A DNA stretch of 10,817 nucleotides from JABDGR01 sp035546135 (GTDB lineage Bacteria > Verrucomicrobiota > Verrucomicrobiia > Opitutales > JABDGR01): contig DASZWY010000262.1 in assembly GCA_035546135.1 (NCBI GenBank), positions 1 to 10,817 on the forward strand, read 5' to 3'. How positions within the stretch are numbered: position 1 is the stretch's first letter; each line of letters starts with the position of its first letter. The notes beneath the pieces were generated by a model that worked only from the letters and a program-made list of their open reading frames with translations, searched no databases and was not told the DNA's origin. The translations under genes were made by a program, and so were the position numbers. This document shows, piece by piece, positions 8,164 to 10,817 of this stretch.

Positions 8164-8754
8164 ATGACGCGTCGGCTCGCCATTTTCTGGTTGGGCGCGC
8201 TGCTGGTTTTGGCCGGCTGCTCGACGATGCCGCTGTCCACGATGTGGAAGATGCGTTCGTTTGGGCCGGACACGCTGACGCAGGTGAAGCCGGAGGAGTT
8301 GCGGGTCAAGGTGTCCATTCCGCAGGGCTACGAGCTGGATTTCGACCAGGAGAAGCCCACGCTGGATTTTGCGGTCACGGTGGATGGGCGCGAGACCCGG
8401 GGCAAAATCGAAATGATGGAGGAGTCCCATCAGGACGTCGTGAAAAAGGCCGCCACCGCCCGCGCGCCCGCCGTCGTCAACCGCGAATACGTGATGAAAT
8501 TCACGCCGGAGTCGCAGGCCAAGTTTGCCACGCTCCAGCGCTTGCTCAAGTCCGCGGGCAAGGGGACCAAAATCTCCCTGCAAGTCGGCACGCATTTTGC
8601 AAAAGTGCCCGATGACCTCAAGGACGGCACCGAAATCAGTTTCACCATTTCGTTGCTTTTGTTTCCCAAGGATGGCTATTTGGTGCTATTCGACGACGTG
8701 CGGTTGCGGTTTGTGGCGGATAAGGCGGGAAAAGCCCCGGCCGCCGCGCCTTAA
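8164..8754 (+). CDS. Lipoprotein of unknown function
   Basis: The 196-residue product has a lipoprotein signal: a short Arg-rich start, a hydrophobic stretch (AIFWLGALLVL), and lipobox LAGC with Cys19, then STMPLSTMWKM. The mature part is of mixed character, with segments VKPEELRVKVSIPQGYELDF and LLLFPKDGYLVLFDDVRLRF that look like beta strands, and an acidic/basic helix-like region around EMMEESHQDVVKKAATA. I recognise no named domain. The gene begins 9 bases after the stop of the 550-residue membrane protein, so it is likely co-transcribed and possibly works with it at the envelope. The ATG at 8164 sits after a T/C stretch without a Shine-Dalgarno. Its stop overlaps the stop of the convergent DUF1080 gene. 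The lipoprotein call rests on the clear lipobox; any role is unknown. Confidence 0.82.
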   Translation: MTRRLAIFWLGALLVLAGCSTMPLSTMWKMRSFGPDTLTQVKPEELRVKVSIPQGYELDFDQEKPTLDFAVTVDGRETRGKIEMMEESHQDVVKKAATARAPAVVNREYVMKFTPESQAKFATLQRLLKSAGKGTKISLQVGTHFAKVPDDLKDGTEISFTISLLLFPKDGYLVLFDDVRLRFVADKAGKAPAAAP

Positions 8755-9374
8755 GCGCCGGCCGATGACGGCAACGGCTTCAATTCAAGGTTGCGGTATT
8801 CCATGGTGGGGCCGCGATCGGCTTCGAGACCGATGTCGCGCGGGCCGGGCGGCAGGGGCATGGCGTCCTCAAGCAGTTCGCCGTTGCAAGTGCAATGGGC
8901 GCTGTTGCCGTGGACGGTGATGACAATCTGGTTCCAGTCCTGCGGCTTGTATTGCGTGAGTTTGGTGTACGGGCCGGCGCGGAGATAGTCGCGGCATTGA
9001 AGTTGTTTGGTGCCGATGAAGATGCCGCTGTCGGCATTGACACCGGCGCGGAATTGGAGCCGGAGTTCGAAGTCGCCGGAAAATTTCCGCACGGTGTAGA
9101 GCTGGCGGATGGGCTCCTTGGCGCGGTCGCGGTCGTGAACGGTGATGATGCCGTCCGCCACGGTGTAGCGTTTGTCGTAGCTCGCCGTCAGGCCGTCGAA
9201 CACCGCGGGCGTGGTGGTCGCGCTGGCTTTGTATTGCCAGCCGGTGAGGTCGTGGCCGTTGAAGAGCGCAGTGTAGCCGGGGTCGGCGGAAGGAGTGCTG
9301 GCGCAGCCGGTGAAAAGCGCGGCAACGGCCAGCAGCACAGAGGCAGCCGGAAAGTGTTTCATGGGGGTATCCAT
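8751..9374 (-). CDS. DUF1080 (3-keto-disaccharide hydrolase-like) lipoprotein
   Basis: The 207-residue protein carries a single DUF1080 domain, a jelly-roll fold that is especially abundant in Verrucomicrobiota and Planctomycetota and in some members acts on 3-keto-glycosides. Landmarks are YTALFNGHDLTGW at 34-46, VADGIITVHDRD at 72-83, FSGDFELRLQFRA at 98-110, NADSGIFIGTKQ at 113-124, DWNQIVITVHGNSAHCTCNGELL at 146-168 (shown here in part), and IGLEADRGPTMEYRNLELKPL at the end. The lipobox is FTGC with Cys24, so it should be anchored in the envelope. Two Met codons can start it: 9374 (MDTPMKHF) or 9362 (MKHFPAASVLL); the second leaves a more typical signal. The substrate cannot be told from sequence. 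It lies 49 bases after the triple-YbjQ gene on the same strand, which may make them an operon. Confidence 0.88.
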   Translation of the reverse strand: MDTPMKHFPAASVLLAVAALFTGCASTPSADPGYTALFNGHDLTGWQYKASATTTPAVFDGLTASYDKRYTVADGIITVHDRDRAKEPIRQLYTVRKFSGDFELRLQFRAGVNADSGIFIGTKQLQCRDYLRAGPYTKLTQYKPQDWNQIVITVHGNSAHCTCNGELLEDAMPLPPGPRDIGLEADRGPTMEYRNLELKPLPSSAGA

Positions 9375-9423
9375 GAAGTGTGCCGGGCGCGGCTGGCCGC
9401 CTCAAGCCGGAATCGACCGAGGC

Positions 9424-10590
9424 TCAGGCGTTGGGGTCTTCGACATTCGACATGAACAGGTCGTCGTCGCTGACCCAGGTTTCGCGGTCGCGGATGATGG
9501 CCTGCGCGGGCAGCGTGGGCGAGAGCGTGCCGATGCCGGGCAGGCGCTTCACCGCGGTGCCGATGGCCATGAATTCGATGAGGCCCTGGAACTCGTGCAC
9601 GTGCGTGCGGATGCCGACAATGTCATCCGCGCCGAGGGCGTCGGCCTCGCTGCGCAACAGGCCGAGGGCGTGCTCGCGGGCGTCGTAAATCAGCGAGGTG
9701 AGGTCGCTGATTTCGCCGCGCACGATGGACTTGAACGCGGCCATCAGCCCGCCGACGACGCCGAGCGAATAGACGGCGGTGCCGAGCACGAGCTTCATCG
9801 GCGCGTAGCCGAGGTTGGCGAGGTTCCACATTTCCTCGGCGGTGAGGTCGCTCGAAACGACGCGACCGCGCAGGGGGCCGGCGTCGAGCGCCGGGTGGCG
9901 CGCGGCGGTGCCCATCATCAGCATTTCGTGCACGCCTTGGAAGGGCATGATGCGCGTGTCGATGGCGACGACGGCGTTGGCCCCGGCGTTTTGCGCCTCG
10001 CGCGTGATGCGCTCGAGGGCGAGGTGGCGCGTGGCGTTGAAGACGTCGCTGTATTCGCGGATTTCGCCGCGGGCGAGGCTCTTGAGCCCGCCGAGCAACC
10101 CGCCGCCGAGGCCAATCGAGTAAGCCACGTTGCCGAAGACAAATTTCACCGGCGTGTAGCCGGAGTCGATGACGCAATAGAGTTCCTGGCCGTCGCAATC
10201 CGAGGTGAACTCGACCTGCTCGGCGCTGCCCGCGTCGCGGTGCAGGCACGAGGCGACGGAGAGAAATTCGATGTTGCCGCGGAAGTGCTTGAGTTCATTG
10301 GTAACGCCCGCGATGCCGACACCGCCGCGCTGGCGCGCCTCGTTAAGCATGCGGTCATAGGAGGCCTGCCGGCCGTCGTGGATGATGTTGGTGACGGTGG
10401 TCACCTCGCCGCCGAAAATATTTTGAAAACCGGCGCCGATGTTGCCGAGGAAGCCCATCGAGTGCACGCTGTTGCCGATGACGACGTCGCCGGGCGCAAG
10501 GTTCTTTTGGCGCAGACACCACATTTCGTTGCCGGAGAGGCCGGTGAGCACGGAGCGGGTCCTGGGCGGGAGGGTCGGGGGAGGATTCAT
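9424..10590 (-). CDS. Triple YbjQ-domain (UPF0145-type) protein
   Basis: With the ATG at 10590 the product is 388 residues. It contains three consecutive YbjQ-like domains (Pfam YbjQ_1, 'putative heavy-metal-binding') at about 16-114, 133-228 and 249-347. Each starts near an EMW/ELY motif, has a Gly-rich centre (MGFLGNIGAGFQNI; SIGLGGGLLGGLKSL; SLGVVGGLMAAFKSI), then RGE or GGE, a helix ending in LGA/AGA-type residues, and a final FLSVAS / MLMMGTA / FMAIGTA strand. Domains two and three are close to each other; the first is more divergent and lacks the usual GA-AVVG pattern. No signal peptide or membrane span is evident beyond the Gly-rich stretches. Family function is not established despite the heavy-metal label. 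An upstream in-frame Met (10632) would add 14 residues unlike the family, so 10590 is preferred. The DUF1080 lipoprotein gene follows 49 bases later. Confidence 0.85.
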   Translation of the reverse strand: MNPPPTLPPRTRSVLTGLSGNEMWCLRQKNLAPGDVVIGNSVHSMGFLGNIGAGFQNIFGGEVTTVTNIIHDGRQASYDRMLNEARQRGGVGIAGVTNELKHFRGNIEFLSVASCLHRDAGSAEQVEFTSDCDGQELYCVIDSGYTPVKFVFGNVAYSIGLGGGLLGGLKSLARGEIREYSDVFNATRHLALERITREAQNAGANAVVAIDTRIMPFQGVHEMLMMGTAARHPALDAGPLRGRVVSSDLTAEEMWNLANLGYAPMKLVLGTAVYSLGVVGGLMAAFKSIVRGEISDLTSLIYDAREHALGLLRSEADALGADDIVGIRTHVHEFQGLIEFMAIGTAVKRLPGIGTLSPTLPAQAIIRDRETWVSDDDLFMSNVEDPNA

Positions 10591-10718
10591 GGTTTTTTTG
10601 ATGGAGAAATTAGTTGGGAATGCGCCCAACATCGCGCACGCGCCGCGTCGTGTAAAGTTTGTTGCGATGATAAAAACCGGGAAAATTTATAATCGGCGGA
10701 GATAACCAAGCGCCAGCC
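10591..10718. other. A+T-richer spacer upstream of the triple YbjQ gene
   Basis: These 128 bases between the edge gene and the YbjQ gene are visibly richer in A and T than their surroundings, notably at 10660-10695, which is typical of a promoter region for the minus-strand gene. A tttata block at 10686-10691 reads TATAAA on the minus strand, but I see no -35 box at a proper distance. No RNA gene or small protein is supported. Confidence 0.4.
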
Positions 10719-10817
10719 TCAGCGGTAATTCCCCGCGTGGCGGACGCCGAGCATGGCCCAAAACAGAAATTCGACATAGACGCCGGATGCGAGCAGGAAG
10801 AAATACGACCGCGGTTG
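10719..10817 (-). CDS. C-terminal end of a membrane protein (5' part outside the window)
   Basis: An open frame enters from the right edge and ends in TGA at 10719-10721, giving 32 residues: QPRSYFFLLASGVYVEFLFW and then AMLGVRHAGNYR. The stretch SYFFLLASGVYVEFLFWAML is hydrophobic and aromatic, consistent with a last transmembrane helix followed by a short basic tail. Third codon positions are mostly G or C, as in the real genes here. It has no usable family signature. It lies on the same strand as the YbjQ gene, 128 bases upstream of it. Confidence 0.6.
   Translation of the reverse strand, partial: QPRSYFFLLASGVYVEFLFWAMLGVRHAGNYR

Noticed and set aside
9295..10692. Open frame of 465 codons on the plus strand opposite the YbjQ and DUF1080 genes
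   Set aside because: The translation is an Ala/Val/Gly/Asp-rich sequence without recognisable motifs, and the minus strand carries three clear homologous domains.

Overview
The window is a GC-rich, densely packed bacterial chromosome segment with eight complete protein genes, one gene fragment at the right edge, and three short intergenic regions. The set of an OMP decarboxylase with a DAKRND motif, a GH171/DUF1343 lipoprotein, a DUF1080 lipoprotein, a secreted aldose epimerase and an Ala/Pro-rich membrane protein with a C-terminal domain of the 'FLRGDGPGLSPDKGVPMEF' type points to Verrucomicrobiota. Opitutales/Opitutaceae is my best guess, from recall of family distribution and not from a search. 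I see no phage, integrase, transposase, CRISPR array, tRNA or rRNA.

Layout. Positions 4-3275 (minus strand) hold a likely co-transcribed trio, in transcription order: pyrF (UMP synthesis), agmatine deiminase (agmatine to N-carbamoylputrescine) and an exported galactose mutarotase. Gaps are only about 27-32 bases. The 3276-3533 region separates pyrF from the divergent enolase gene (plus strand) and contains an imperfect palindrome of about 70 bases, built from two arms that look like a REP doublet. Enolase ends 8 bases from the stop of a convergent lipoprotein gene of the DUF1343/NamZ family (exo-N-acetylmuramidase type). Position 6310 starts a divergent spacer, after which a plus-strand pair follows: a 550-residue membrane/coiled-coil protein and a 196-residue lipoprotein, both of unknown function. 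That pair converges on a minus-strand DUF1080 lipoprotein gene, the two stop codons sharing one TTAA. Upstream of the DUF1080 gene, on the same strand, lies a protein made of three tandem YbjQ-type domains. The right edge cuts the C-terminal end of a membrane protein gene.

Functionally this is central metabolism (enolase, OMP decarboxylase, polyamine precursor) mixed with cell-envelope or periplasmic proteins: three lipoproteins, one secreted epimerase and one membrane protein. I do not see a defence system or an obvious new multi-gene machine. The most worthwhile leads are the triple YbjQ protein, the two-gene membrane/lipoprotein unit, the palindromic repeat before enolase, the repeat-like DNA inside the 550-residue gene, the unusual inserts in the mutarotase and enolase, the divergent NamZ-type domain, and the absence of recognisable Shine-Dalgarno sequences before the genes.
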